Shown here: piece by piece, positions 1-8,084 of the stretch | Layout of the letters: every line of letters begins with the position of its first letter | How positions within the stretch are numbered: position 1 is the first letter of the stretch | Origin: an uncultured Mycolicibacterium sp. | GTDB taxonomy: Bacteria; Actinomycetota; Actinomycetes; Mycobacteriales; Mycobacteriaceae | Reading direction: 5' to 3' | DNA length: 64,000 bases | Assembly (NCBI RefSeq): GCF_937941905.1 | Contig: NZ_CALDGS010000116.1 | Location: forward strand, 24,867-88,866 | Position numbers and translations under genes: made by a program | The notes under the pieces: generated by a model | Seen by the model: the letters and a program-made list of their open reading frames with translations, nothing else | The model's database searches: none | Told to the model about the DNA's origin: nothing

Positions 1-340
1 CCACCCCGCCGAGCGCGACCGCACCCCAGATGCCCAGGCCGCCCTCCCAGACCCGTACCGCCCCGGCCGGCCCGACGCCGTCCGGGCCGAAGTAGGTCCG
101 CCAGTCGGTGATGACGTGGTAGATCCGGCCGCCGATCAGGCCGAACGGCACCGCCCACAGCGCGATGTCGTAGATCACCCCGCGCTCGCCGCCGCGGGCC
201 GCCCACCGGCGGTCGCCGATGACCAGCGCGACGATGATGCCGACGATGATGCACAGCGCGTACGCGCGGATCGGGATCGGCCCGAGCTGCCACACACCCT
301 GGGACGGACTGGGGAGGTAGGCGAGCGTCGTGGTGGTCAC
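1..340 (-). CDS. lgt: Prolipoprotein diacylglyceryl transferase, 5' part only
   Basis: This is the N-terminal part (about 113 codons) of Lgt, the membrane enzyme that transfers diacylglycerol from phosphatidylglycerol to the lipobox cysteine of prolipoproteins. The gene runs off the left edge of the window. The visible protein has a short N-terminus (VTTTTLAYLPSPSQGVW), a first hydrophobic segment (IRAYALCIIVGIIVALVIG) and the family-typical stretch GLIGGRIYHVITDW followed by WEGGLGIWGA. The GTG start at 340 overlaps the trpA stop as GTGA, so lgt is probably translated by coupling to the trp operon. The trpA-lgt order is the same in M. tuberculosis (Rv1613-Rv1614). Identification is firm; the C-terminal half is not seen. 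Confidence 0.93.
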   Translation of the reverse strand, partial: MTTTTLAYLPSPSQGVWQLGPIPIRAYALCIIVGIIVALVIGDRRWAARGGERGVIYDIALWAVPFGLIGGRIYHVITDWRTYFGPDGVGPAGAVRVWEGGLGIWGAVALGGV

Positions 341-1125
341 GCAGTGATCCTCTGGCGTACTCCGTCGGCGAGTTCGGTGGTCAGTGCCCGCAGCGCCGGC
401 AGCCCGTCGGCCAGCGCCGACACGAGCGCCGAGCCGACGATCACCCCGTCGGCGAAGGCGGCGATCTCGGCCGCCTGCGCCCGCGAGCGCACCCCGAGGC
501 CCACCCCGACCGGGATGTCGGCGACCTCCCGCACCCGGCGCACCAGCTCGGGTGCGGCCGACGACACCGCGTCGCGGGCCCCGGTCACCCCCATGGTGGA
601 GGCGGCGTAGACGAAGCCGCGGGTGGCCCGGACCGTCATGGCCAGCCGTTCCGGCGTCGACGACGGCGCCACCAGGAAGATGCGGTCCAGCCGGTGCGCG
701 TCGGAGGCGGCGATCCACTCCTCGGCCTCGTCCGGGATGAGGTCCGGGGTGATCATGCCCAGGCCCCCGGCGTTGGCCAGGTCACGGGCGAACGTGTCGA
801 CGCCCTTGCGCAGCACCGGGTTCCAGTACGACATCACCACCGCGCGGCCGCCGGCGTTGCTGATCGCCTCGACCGCGGCCAGCGAGTCGCGCACCCGCAC
901 CCCGCCCTTGAGCGCGGCGTCGGTGGCGGCGGCGATGACCGGGCCGTCCATGCCCGGATCCGAGTACGGCACGCCCACCTCGATGAGGTCGCAGCCCGCC
1001 TCGACCAGGGCGCGCATCGCCTCGATCGAGCGCGGCACGTCCGGGTAGCCGGTGGGCAGGTAGCCGATGAGGGCCGCGCGGCCCTCGGCGCGGCAGGCGT
1101 CGAACAGCGGCGCTAGGCGGCTCAT
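337..1125 (-). CDS. trpA: Tryptophan synthase alpha subunit
   Basis: The 262-residue alpha chain of tryptophan synthase cleaves indole-3-glycerol phosphate to indole and glyceraldehyde 3-phosphate, and passes indole to TrpB. The catalytic residues appear as Glu49 in LIEVGVPYSDP and Asp60 in GMDGPV, at the classical E. coli positions. The phosphate-binding loop (GLGVRSRAQA) and the G-V-I-V-G-S-A-L segment are near the C-terminus. The ATG at 1125 overlaps the trpB stop as ATGA, and its own stop overlaps the lgt GTG. A longer open frame upstream lies antiparallel in trpB and is not used. Length and motifs are normal. Confidence 0.97.
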   Translation of the reverse strand: MSRLAPLFDACRAEGRAALIGYLPTGYPDVPRSIEAMRALVEAGCDLIEVGVPYSDPGMDGPVIAAATDAALKGGVRVRDSLAAVEAISNAGGRAVVMSYWNPVLRKGVDTFARDLANAGGLGMITPDLIPDEAEEWIAASDAHRLDRIFLVAPSSTPERLAMTVRATRGFVYAASTMGVTGARDAVSSAAPELVRRVREVADIPVGVGLGVRSRAQAAEIAAFADGVIVGSALVSALADGLPALRALTTELADGVRQRITA

Positions 1126-2390
1126 GACGTCGCATCCTTGTCGTCGAGCAGACCGAACCACTTCGCCGCGGTCGCGACGTCCTTGTCGCCGCGCCCGGAC
1201 AGGTTCACCAGCACGATCGCGCCGGGCCCGAGTTCGCGGCCGAGTGCGAGCGCCCCGGCCACCGCGTGCGCGCTCTCGATGGCCGGAATGATGCCCTCGG
1301 TGCGGCACAGCAGCGCGAAGGCGTCCATCGCCTCGGTGTCGGTGACCGGCCGGTACTCGGCGCGGCCGGTGTCCTTGAGGTAGGCGTGCTCGGGCCCCAC
1401 CCCGGGATAGTCCAGCCCGGCCGAGATCGAGTGCGACTCGATGGTCTGGCCGTCCTCGTCCTGCAGCAGGTAGGAGTAGGAGCCCTGGAACGCCCCCGGC
1501 GACCCGCCGGTGAAGGTGGCCGCGTGACGGCCGGTCTCCACCCCGTCGCCGGCGGCCTCGAAGCCGACCAGGCGCACGCCGGGATCGTCGATGAAGGCGT
1601 GGAAGATGCCGATCGCGTTCGAACCACCCCCGACGCAGGCGGTCACCGCGTCCGGCAGCCGCCCGGCCTGGGCGCGGATCTGCTCGCGCGCCTCCAGGCC
1701 GATGATGCGCTGGAAGTCGCGCACCATCATCGGGAACGGGTGCGGCCCGGCCGCGGTGCCGAAGCAGTAGTAGGTGCGCTCGGCGTTGGTGACCCAGTCG
1801 CGGAACGCCTCGTTGATGGCGTCCTTGAGCGTCTTTGACCCGGCCTCGATCGGCACCACCGTCGCGCCCAGCAGCCGCATCCGGGCCACGTTGAGCGCCT
1901 GCCGGGCGCAGTCGATCGCGCCCATGTAGATCACGCACTCCAGGCCGAGCAGCGCGCAGGCGGTGGCGGTGGCCACCCCGTGCTGGCCGGCGCCGGTCTC
2001 GGCGATCACCCGGGTCTTGCCCATCCGGCGGGCCAGCAGCGCCTGGCCCAGCACGTTGTTGATCTTGTGCGAGCCGGTGTGGTTGAGATCCTCGCGCTTG
2101 AGGAACAGTCGCGCCCCGCCGGCGTGCTCGGACAGCCGGGTGGCCTCGTACAGCGGGGACGGCCGCCCGGCGTAGTGCCGCTGCAACCGGTCGAGTTCGT
2201 CGAGGAAGGTCTGGTCGCCGCGCACCTTCTCGTAGGCGGTGGTGACCTCCTCGATGACCGCCATCAGCGCCTCGGGCACGAACCGGCCGCCGTAGACCCC
2301 GAAGTGCCCGCGGGCGTCCGGGTCGTGGCTGGTCGGTTCGGCGACGGCGGCGCTGGGCCGCGGCAGCGCGGGTCCTGCGAGATCGGCCAT
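1122..2390 (-). CDS. trpB: Tryptophan synthase beta subunit
   Basis: The 422-residue PLP-dependent beta chain condenses indole with L-serine to give L-tryptophan. The PLP lysine is Lys109 in HTGSHKINNVL, and the phosphate-binding glycine loop is CVGGGSNAIG. The substrate-loop segment GRFVPEALM near residue 36 is typical of TrpB1. The chosen start is ATG at 2390, four bases after the trpC stop region, because upstream residues are low-complexity and lie in the trpC coding frame. The stop overlaps trpA by ATGA, which fits the stoichiometric alpha2-beta2 complex. Confidence 0.97.
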   Translation of the reverse strand: MADLAGPALPRPSAAVAEPTSHDPDARGHFGVYGGRFVPEALMAVIEEVTTAYEKVRGDQTFLDELDRLQRHYAGRPSPLYEATRLSEHAGGARLFLKREDLNHTGSHKINNVLGQALLARRMGKTRVIAETGAGQHGVATATACALLGLECVIYMGAIDCARQALNVARMRLLGATVVPIEAGSKTLKDAINEAFRDWVTNAERTYYCFGTAAGPHPFPMMVRDFQRIIGLEAREQIRAQAGRLPDAVTACVGGGSNAIGIFHAFIDDPGVRLVGFEAAGDGVETGRHAATFTGGSPGAFQGSYSYLLQDEDGQTIESHSISAGLDYPGVGPEHAYLKDTGRAEYRPVTDTEAMDAFALLCRTEGIIPAIESAHAVAGALALGRELGPGAIVLVNLSGRGDKDVATAAKWFGLLDDKDATS

Positions 2391-2394
2391 CGCG

Positions 2395-3213
2395 CTACCG
2401 GGCGGGCTTCGGGCAGGACGGATGACGGCCCGCGGTGACCAGGTCGGCCACGGCGCTGCGGGGATCACCGCTGGTGACCAGCCCCTCCCCGACCAGCACC
2501 GCGTCGGCCCCGGCGCCGGCGTAGGCGAGCAGGTCGGCGGTGCCGCGGATGCCGGACTCGGCCACCCGGATCACGTCGGTGGGCAGGCCGGGCGCGATGC
2601 GGGCGAACACGTCGCGGTCGACCTCGAGCGTCTTGAGGTTGCGGGCGTTGACGCCGATCACCGTGGCCCCGGCCTGCAGCGCGCGGTCGGCCTCCTCCTC
2701 GGTGTGCACCTCCACCAGGGCGGTCATGCCCAGCGACTCGGTCCGCTCCAGCAGCGACTCCAGCACCGGCTGCTCGAGCGCGGCCACGATGAGCAGCACC
2801 ATGTCGGCGCCGTGGGCGCGGGCCTCGTGGATCTGGTACGGGCCGATGATGAAGTCCTTGCGCAGGATCGGTACCGAAACCGCCGCCCGGACCGCGTCCA
2901 GGTCGGCCAGCGATCCGTTGAAGCGGCGCTGCTCGGTAAGCACGCTGATGACGCGGGCGCCGCCCTCCTCGTAGGCCTTGGCCAGCTTCGCCGGATCGGT
3001 GATCGCGGCCAGCTGGCCGCGCGACGGGCTGGCCCGCTTCACCTCGGCGATCACCGCGATCCCGGGCTCGCGCAGCGCGGCCATCGCATCGCGGGGCGGC
3101 GGCGCCTGCTGAGCGCGCCGCTTGATCTCGTCCAGGCTGACCACGGCCTCCCGTGCGGCGACGTCGGCGCGAACCCCCTCGATGATGGAGTCGAGCACGT
3201 TGGCCGAACTCAT
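2395..3213 (-). CDS. trpC: Indole-3-glycerol phosphate synthase
   Basis: This 272-residue TIM-barrel enzyme closes the indole ring of CdRP to form indole-3-glycerol phosphate. It has the family segments VIAEVKRASPSRG (catalytic Lys), VLRKDFIIGPYQI, VGVNARNLKTLEVD and VAESGI. The ATG at 3213 (MSSANVLDSI) gives the same length as the M. tuberculosis protein. Upstream in-frame codons to 3285 lie in the intergenic gap. A gap of 68 bases separates it from the preceding membrane-protein stop, the longest inside this operon. trpD and a trpG-like glutaminase are not in the window. Confidence 0.97.
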   Translation of the reverse strand: MSSANVLDSIIEGVRADVAAREAVVSLDEIKRRAQQAPPPRDAMAALREPGIAVIAEVKRASPSRGQLAAITDPAKLAKAYEEGGARVISVLTEQRRFNGSLADLDAVRAAVSVPILRKDFIIGPYQIHEARAHGADMVLLIVAALEQPVLESLLERTESLGMTALVEVHTEEEADRALQAGATVIGVNARNLKTLEVDRDVFARIAPGLPTDVIRVAESGIRGTADLLAYAGAGADAVLVGEGLVTSGDPRSAVADLVTAGRHPSCPKPAR

Positions 3214-3281
3214 GACTTGCCGATTCCCTTCTCGCGCACCCGGGTCTCCTCGAAGGGTAGCCGCCCCGGATGTGCCATCCG

Positions 3282-3887
3282 TCACCGACCCTCGGTGTCC
3301 GGGTTGGTGGGATCGCGGCCCTCGTCGAGCGCGTCCCAGATCATGCGTTCGGACAGGCCGGTGCCGCCCTCGTCACCGGCCCCCTCGCCACGGGCCGCGG
3401 CCCGCCGGGCGCCCGGGGCCGCGTACCGGCCGGCACCGCCCGCCGCACCGGCCGCGGCCCGCATCAACAGCACCGCCCCGGCCAGCGTGCACACCGCCGC
3501 GACCAGGGTCAGCACCGCCCCGCCGTAGAACCGGTGGCTGCCGACGAGTTCGGCGACCGGCGCCTCGACCAGCCGGGCGGCCCGCGGCGCGACGTCCTTG
3601 ACCACCCACTGGCTGATGGCCAGGTAGGCGGTCCCGGCGCTGGCCAGCGCCACCAGCACGGCCAGCAGCCGCAGCATCAGTCCGCGCACCGCCAGTGCCG
3701 CCACCGCCGCCGCCAGCGCCACCAGCGCCAGCGGCACCAGCGCGGTCGACCAGGTCGCCCCGGACAGCGTCACGGTCTTCGGGTGGGTCAGCCCGTCGAA
3801 GGTGGTGATCTGCACCCAGCCGACCCGCGACGCCGCCCACAGCGCCGCCGCGGCGACGACGAGCAGCAGCTGCGCGACCCGGATCAC
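3282..3887 (-). CDS. Trp-operon-associated membrane protein (TIGR02234-like)
   Basis: This 201-residue protein sits between trpE and trpC in actinobacteria (Rv1610 position in M. tuberculosis). About four hydrophobic segments are visible, near residues 3-20, 45-65, 68-92 and 118-140, followed by a Gly/Ala/Arg-rich polar tail ending in DALDEGRDPTNPDTEGR. The start is GTG at 3887, overlapping the trpE stop as GTGA. The family is recognised only by its association with trp genes. Transport or sensing of an aromatic compound is a guess, and no biochemical role can be read from the sequence. Confidence 0.85.
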   Translation of the reverse strand: MIRVAQLLLVVAAAALWAASRVGWVQITTFDGLTHPKTVTLSGATWSTALVPLALVALAAAVAALAVRGLMLRLLAVLVALASAGTAYLAISQWVVKDVAPRAARLVEAPVAELVGSHRFYGGAVLTLVAAVCTLAGAVLLMRAAAGAAGGAGRYAAPGARRAAARGEGAGDEGGTGLSERMIWDALDEGRDPTNPDTEGR

Positions 3888-5416
3888 GGCTCGCTCAGCG
3901 TTTCCGCGGCCGCGATCGCGTTGAGCACCGCGCGGGCCTTGTTGGAGGCCTCGTTGAACTCGAACGGGCCGTTGGAGTCGGCCACCACCCCACCGCCGGA
4001 CTGCACGTAGGCGGTGCCGTTGCGCATCAGCGCGGTGCGGATCGCGATGGCGAAATCGGCGTTGCCGGCGAAGTCGAGGTAGCCCACCACCCCGCCGTAC
4101 AGGCCGCGGCGGGTCAGCTCCACCTCCTCGATGAGCTCCATCGCCCGCACCTTCGGCGCCCCGGTGAGCGTGCCGGCCGGGAAGCAGGCGGTGACCGCGT
4201 CCAGCGCGGTCCGGCCCTCGGCGAGCTCGCCGCTGACCACCGACACCAGGTGCATGACGTGGCTGTAGCGCTCGATGTGGCTGTAGTCCTCCACCCGCAC
4301 CGTGCCGGGCCGACACACCCGGCCCAGGTCGTTGCGCCCGAGGTCGACCAGCATCAGGTGCTCGGCGCGTTCCTTCTCGTCGGCCAGCAGCTCCTTCTCC
4401 AGCAGTAGGTCCTCCTCCTCGGTGGCGCCGCGCCACCGGGTGCCCGCGATGGGGTGCGTGCTGGCCCGGCCGTCCTTGACCGTCACCAGTGCCTCCGGGC
4501 TGGACCCGACGATCGAGAAGTCCAGCCCGCCGTCGGCGTCCGGCACGTTGAGCAGGTACATGTACGGGCTGGGGTTGCTCACCCGCAGCATCCGGTAGAC
4601 ATCCAGCGGATCGGCGTCGGTGGTCATCTCGAACCGCTGCGACGGCACCACCTGGAACGCCTCGCCGGCCTCGATGTCGCCGACGAGCTTCTCGACGATC
4701 CTGGTGTACTCCGCCACGGTGCGCTGGGCGCGGAAGCTCGGCCGCGGCCGGGAGAAGGTGGCCACCGTCGACGGCAGCGGCGCGCCGAGCGCGGCGGTCA
4801 TCACGTCAAGCCGGGCCACCGCGTCGTCGTAGGCCTGGTCCACCCGCTCGTCGGAGCCGTCCCAGTTCACCGCGTTGGCGATCAGCGTGATGGTGCCCTC
4901 GTGGTGGTCCACCGCGGCCATGTCGGTGGCCAGCAGCAGCAGGACATCCGGCAGCCCGAGGTCGTCGACGGTCAGCTCGGGCAGCCGCTCCAGCCGGCGC
5001 ACCAGGTCGTAGGCGAAGAACCCGACCAGGCCGCTGGTCAGCGGGGGCAGGCCGGGCAGCGGCTCGGTGCGCAGCAGCTCGATCGTCCTGCGCACCGCCT
5101 CCAGCGGGTCCCCGCCCACCGGCGCGCCCTGCGGGGTGGCACCCAGCCAGACCGCCTCGCCGTCGCGCACGGTCAGCGCGGACGGCGCCCCGGCGCCGAT
5201 GAACGACCACCGCGACCAGCTGCGGCCGTTCTCGGCCGACTCGAGCAGGAAGGTGCCGGGCCGGTTGGCGGCGAGCTTCCGGTACGCCGAGAGCGGCGTC
5301 TCGCTGTCGGCGAGCACCTTCCGGGTCACCGGGACAACCCGGTGCTCGGCGGCCAGCGCCCGGAACTCCGCGCGCGAGGTGGTGGTCGACAACGGCTGGT
5401 TGGCGGTGGTCTGCAC
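3884..5416 (-). CDS. trpE: Anthranilate synthase component I
   Basis: The 510-residue TrpE converts chorismate to anthranilate using ammonia from a glutamine amidotransferase partner that is not encoded here. The feedback-inhibition motif LLES is at residues 57-60. The chorismate-binding core carries GSSPEALV, HPIAGTRWRG, LVDLGRNDLGRV and FPAGTLTGAPKVRAMELI. GTG at 5416 is preferred because it matches the short N-terminus of the M. tuberculosis protein; upstream codons overlap the promoter of the divergent peroxiredoxin. On the minus strand GAGTAT lies seven bases before the GTG, so the transcript may be leaderless. There is no room for a leader-peptide attenuator in the 52-bp divergent gap. 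Confidence 0.96.
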   Translation of the reverse strand: MQTTANQPLSTTTSRAEFRALAAEHRVVPVTRKVLADSETPLSAYRKLAANRPGTFLLESAENGRSWSRWSFIGAGAPSALTVRDGEAVWLGATPQGAPVGGDPLEAVRRTIELLRTEPLPGLPPLTSGLVGFFAYDLVRRLERLPELTVDDLGLPDVLLLLATDMAAVDHHEGTITLIANAVNWDGSDERVDQAYDDAVARLDVMTAALGAPLPSTVATFSRPRPSFRAQRTVAEYTRIVEKLVGDIEAGEAFQVVPSQRFEMTTDADPLDVYRMLRVSNPSPYMYLLNVPDADGGLDFSIVGSSPEALVTVKDGRASTHPIAGTRWRGATEEEDLLLEKELLADEKERAEHLMLVDLGRNDLGRVCRPGTVRVEDYSHIERYSHVMHLVSVVSGELAEGRTALDAVTACFPAGTLTGAPKVRAMELIEEVELTRRGLYGGVVGYLDFAGNADFAIAIRTALMRNGTAYVQSGGGVVADSNGPFEFNEASNKARAVLNAIAAAETLSEP

Positions 5417-5468
5417 GGGATCAATACTCCCAGACCGCCCGGGACGGGTCGGCGTAGCGTGACGTTCC

Positions 5469-5936
5469 ATGAGACGCGGAGACCGTGCGCCCGAGTTCGC
5501 GCTGCCCGACCACACCGGCACCCCGCACACCCTGACCGGCCTGCTGGCCGACGGGCCGGTGGTGTTGTTCTTCTACCCGGCGGCGATGACGCCGGGCTGC
5601 ACCCGGGAGGCCTGCCACTTCCGCGACCTCGGCGCCCAGTTCGCCGCGGTCGGCGCCACCCGGGTGGGCATCAGCACCGATCCGGTGGCAAAGCTGGCCC
5701 GGTTCGCCGACCAGCACCACTTCGACTACCCGCTGCTCTCCGACGCCGACGGGGCGACCGCGCGCGCCTACGGCGTCAAACGGGGCCTGCTCGGGGCGGT
5801 GCTGCCGGTGCGGCGCACCACCTTCGTCATCGACACCGACCGCACCGTCCTGGACGTCGTCTCCAGCGAGCTGAACATGCAGGTGCACGCCGACAAGGCG
5901 CTGCAGGTGCTGCGCGCCCGCAAGAGCGGGGTCTGA
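5469..5936 (+). CDS. bcpB: Thioredoxin-dependent peroxiredoxin, BCP/PrxQ type
   Basis: This 155-residue thiol peroxidase reduces peroxides in the cytosol. The thioredoxin fold carries the active-site stretch YPAAMTPGCTREAC. The likely peroxidatic residue is Cys44 and the resolving residue Cys49, the intra-helix spacing of the PrxQ/BCP subfamily. The gene is divergent from trpE, as Rv1608c is in M. tuberculosis. A TAGCGT hexamer at 5455-5460 lies eight bases before the ATG, compatible with a leaderless or very short-leader transcript. A chaA-like gene found nearby in M. tuberculosis is absent here; hisI follows directly on the other strand. Confidence 0.93.
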   Translation: MRRGDRAPEFALPDHTGTPHTLTGLLADGPVVLFFYPAAMTPGCTREACHFRDLGAQFAAVGATRVGISTDPVAKLARFADQHHFDYPLLSDADGATARAYGVKRGLLGAVLPVRRTTFVIDTDRTVLDVVSSELNMQVHADKALQVLRARKSGV

Positions 5937-5958
5937 CCGGCCCGGTGATGTGTGCCGG

Positions 5959-6318
5959 CTAGGCCTCGGGGCCGAGCAGCAGGTCGGCGTCGAAGCAGGT
6001 GTGGTCGCCGGTGTGACAGGCCCCGCCGACCTGGTCGACCTCCAGCAGCACGGTGTCGCCGTCGCAGTCGAGCCGCACCGAGTGCACGTACTGGGTGTGC
6101 CCGGAGGTGTCGCCCTTGACCCACAGCTGCCCGCGCGAGCGGGAGAAATAGGTGGCCCGGCGGGTGGCCAGGGTGCGGGCCAGCGCCTCGTCGTTCATCC
6201 ACGCCACCATCAGCACCTTGCCGGTGGCCCGCTCCTGGGCGACGGCGGCGAACAGGCCGTTGGCGTCGCGCTTGAGCCGCGCGGCGATCGCCGGATCGAG
6301 TTGGGTTCCGCTGCTCAT
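5959..6318 (-). CDS. hisI: Phosphoribosyl-AMP cyclohydrolase
   Basis: This 119-residue protein catalyses the third step of histidine synthesis, opening the adenine ring of phosphoribosyl-AMP. Family motifs are VAWMNDEAL, ATYFSRSR, WVKGDTSGH, the metal-binding run SVRLDCDGD and the zinc-binding GGACHTGDHTCF. No HisE domain is fused. The ATG at 6318 lies inside the last unit of a 32-bp repeat array and has a Shine-Dalgarno GGAGA at 6329-6325, six bases upstream. That GGAGA is created by a sequence change unique to this repeat unit, which supports this start over a TTG at 6342. Confidence 0.95.
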   Translation of the reverse strand: MSSGTQLDPAIAARLKRDANGLFAAVAQERATGKVLMVAWMNDEALARTLATRRATYFSRSRGQLWVKGDTSGHTQYVHSVRLDCDGDTVLLEVDQVGGACHTGDHTCFDADLLLGPEA

Positions 6319-6480
6319 CGGGGTTCTCCGCTCTTCGCGCAAGCGCTCATCGGGGTGTTCGGCTCTTCGCGCAAGCGCTCATCGGGGTGTTCGGCTCTTC
6401 GCGCGAGCGCTCATCGGGGTGTTCGGCTCTTCGCGCGAGCGCTCATCGGGGTGTTCGGCTCTTCGCGCGAGCGCTCATCG
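6313..6480 (-). repeat. Tandem 32-bp repeats forming a mini-ORF relay between hisF and hisI
   Basis: Five complete 32-bp units start at 6313, 6345, 6377, 6409 and 6441, with a sixth partial copy at 6473-6480. On the minus strand every unit starts with ATGAGC. Because 32 is one base short of 11 codons, each ATG opens an 11-codon frame (MSARAKSRTPR, or MSACAK at its start in the two units nearest hisI) whose TGA overlaps the next ATG as ATGA. The first ATG (6478) overlaps the hisF stop and the last stop overlaps the hisI ATG (6318). The unit nearest hisI differs (MSACAKSGEPR) and carries the GGAGA of hisI. The arrangement resembles MIRU elements, whose small ORFs overlap neighbouring genes in operons. 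Confidence 0.95.
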
Positions 6481-7260
6481 CACGGTGATTCCGTCGGCCC
6501 GCATCGCGTCCTTGACCTGCGCGATCGTCAGCTCCCGGAAGTGGAACACGCTGGCCGCCAGCACCGCGTCGGCCCCGGCGTGCACCGCGGCCGGGAAGTG
6601 CTCCGGTTTGCCGGCGCCGCCGCTGGCGATCACCGGGATGCGCACCGCCGCGCGCACCGCCCGGATCATCGGCAGGTCGAAGCCGGCCTTGGTGCCGTCG
6701 GCGTCCATCGAGTTGAGCAGGATCTCCCCCACCCCCAGCTCGGCGCCGCGCACCGCCCACTCCACCGCGTCGATGCCGGTGCCGCGGCGGCCGCCGTGCG
6801 TGGTGACCTCCCAGCCCGACGGGGTGGGCGGCGCACCCGCCGGCACCGTGCGGGCGTCCACCGACAGCACGATGCACTGCGAGCCGAACCGGCGCGACAG
6901 CTCGGCCAGCAGCTCCGGGCGCGCGATCGCGGCGGTGTTCACCGACACCTTGTCCGCCCCGGCGCGCAGCAGGGTGTCGACGTCCTCCACCGAGCGCACC
7001 CCGCCGCCGACGGTGAGCGGGATGAACACCTGCTCGGCAGTGCGGCGCACCACCTCGAGCATGGTGGCCCGCCCGGACGAGGAGGCGGTGACGTCGAGGA
7101 AGGTCAGCTCGTCCGCCCCCTCGGCGTCGTAGGCGGCCGCCAGCTCCACCGGGTCGCCGGCGTCGCGCAGGTTGGCGAAGTTGACGCCCTTGACCACCCG
7201 GCCGGCGTCGACGTCCAGGCACGGGATCACCCGCACCGCCAGTTGCTGTCCGTCAGCCAT
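6475..7260 (-). CDS. hisF: Imidazole glycerol phosphate synthase, cyclase subunit
   Basis: This 261-residue TIM-barrel cyclase works with HisH. It combines PRFAR with ammonia to give imidazole glycerol phosphate and AICAR. Typical segments are VRVIPCLDVDAGRVVKG (catalytic Asp), FLDVTASSSGR, VGGGVRSVEDV, INTAA-like VSVNTAAIA and GEILLNSMDADGTKAG. The ATG at 7260 lies eight bases inside the end of the upstream inositol-monophosphatase-like gene. The TGA at 6477-6475 overlaps the first ATG of the 32-bp repeat chain. Confidence 0.97.
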   Translation of the reverse strand: MADGQQLAVRVIPCLDVDAGRVVKGVNFANLRDAGDPVELAAAYDAEGADELTFLDVTASSSGRATMLEVVRRTAEQVFIPLTVGGGVRSVEDVDTLLRAGADKVSVNTAAIARPELLAELSRRFGSQCIVLSVDARTVPAGAPPTPSGWEVTTHGGRRGTGIDAVEWAVRGAELGVGEILLNSMDADGTKAGFDLPMIRAVRAAVRIPVIASGGAGKPEHFPAAVHAGADAVLAASVFHFRELTIAQVKDAMRADGITVR

Positions 7261-8077
7261 CTCGATACTCCGCAGGGTCGCCGACGGCCCGCAGGACGTC
7301 GAGCATCTCGTCGTGCACGCCGGGCGCGGCGGCCAGCGCCGAGTCCGACGTGATGGTCCAGGGGCGGCCCGCCAGGTCGGTGACCACCCCGCCGGCCGAG
7401 CGCAGCAGCGCCACCCCGGCCGCGTGGTCCCACACGTGGTGGCCGAAACTGATCGCCGCGCCGAGAATCCCGGCCGCGGTGTAGGCCAGGTCCAGCCCGG
7501 TGCAGCCGTGCATGCGCACCCGGGTGCAGTGCTGGTTGAGCCGGTCGAGCACCGCCACCCGGTAGCGCCGCGGGAACCGGCCGCGCGGGTTCTTGGTCAG
7601 CGATCCGGCCGCCACCACACTGTCGCGCAGCCGGGCCGGCGCCAGCGCGGGTTGGTCGACACCGTTGAGGCGCAACGGTTTTCCCACCACCGCGGTGAAC
7701 CGCTGGCCGACGAACGGCAGCCAGGTCAGCCCGGCGACCGGCTCGCCGTCGCGCAGCAGCCCGAGCAGGATCGCCGCGGTGGGCAGCCCGGCCGCGTAGT
7801 TGATGGTGCCGTCGACCGGGTCGAGCACCCACACCAGCCCCGATCCGACCGCCGCCCCGCCGTACTCCTCGCCGTGCACACCGATGCCGGTGGCGGCGCG
7901 CAGCGCCTCGGTGACCTGTCGCTCGATGGCCAGGTCCACCTCGGTGGCGAAGTCGTCACCGGCCTTGGCCACCGCGGACTCGGCGCGGTGGCCGTCGAGG
8001 AACGGCCGCACCGCGGCGTCGAGCACCGCGGCGGCCTCGCCGACGAGCGCGTCGAGATCGGGGTCGTCCAGGGACAT
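7253..8077 (-). CDS. impA: Inositol monophosphatase family protein (possible histidinol phosphatase)
   Basis: This 274-residue Mg2+-dependent phosphatase has the family motifs GEEYGG (metal Glu), WVLDPVDGTINYAAG and WDHAAGVALLRSAGGVVTDLAG. It occupies the position of M. tuberculosis impA (Rv1604) between hisA and hisF. The pathway needs a histidinol-phosphate phosphatase, and none of the classical kind is visible here. An inositol-monophosphatase-like enzyme (HisN type) serves that role in some actinobacteria, so a role in histidine synthesis is plausible but inferred. The ATG at 8077 is seven bases after the hisA stop. Confidence 0.85.
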   Translation of the reverse strand: MSLDDPDLDALVGEAAAVLDAAVRPFLDGHRAESAVAKAGDDFATEVDLAIERQVTEALRAATGIGVHGEEYGGAAVGSGLVWVLDPVDGTINYAAGLPTAAILLGLLRDGEPVAGLTWLPFVGQRFTAVVGKPLRLNGVDQPALAPARLRDSVVAAGSLTKNPRGRFPRRYRVAVLDRLNQHCTRVRMHGCTGLDLAYTAAGILGAAISFGHHVWDHAAGVALLRSAGGVVTDLAGRPWTITSDSALAAAPGVHDEMLDVLRAVGDPAEYRDG

Positions 8078-8084
8078 CTCGGGG

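Noticed and set aside
3214..3281. Possible small gene or regulatory RNA between the membrane-protein gene and trpC
   Set aside because: The 68-bp gap shows no convincing start codon with ribosome site and no strong hairpin.
5417..5468. Possible trp leader peptide or attenuator before trpE
   Set aside because: Only 52 bp separate trpE from the divergent peroxiredoxin gene. There is no Trp-codon-rich short ORF and no terminator/antiterminator pair.
6313..6480. Possible CRISPR array
   Set aside because: The units are contiguous 32-bp copies with no variable spacers and no cas genes in the window.
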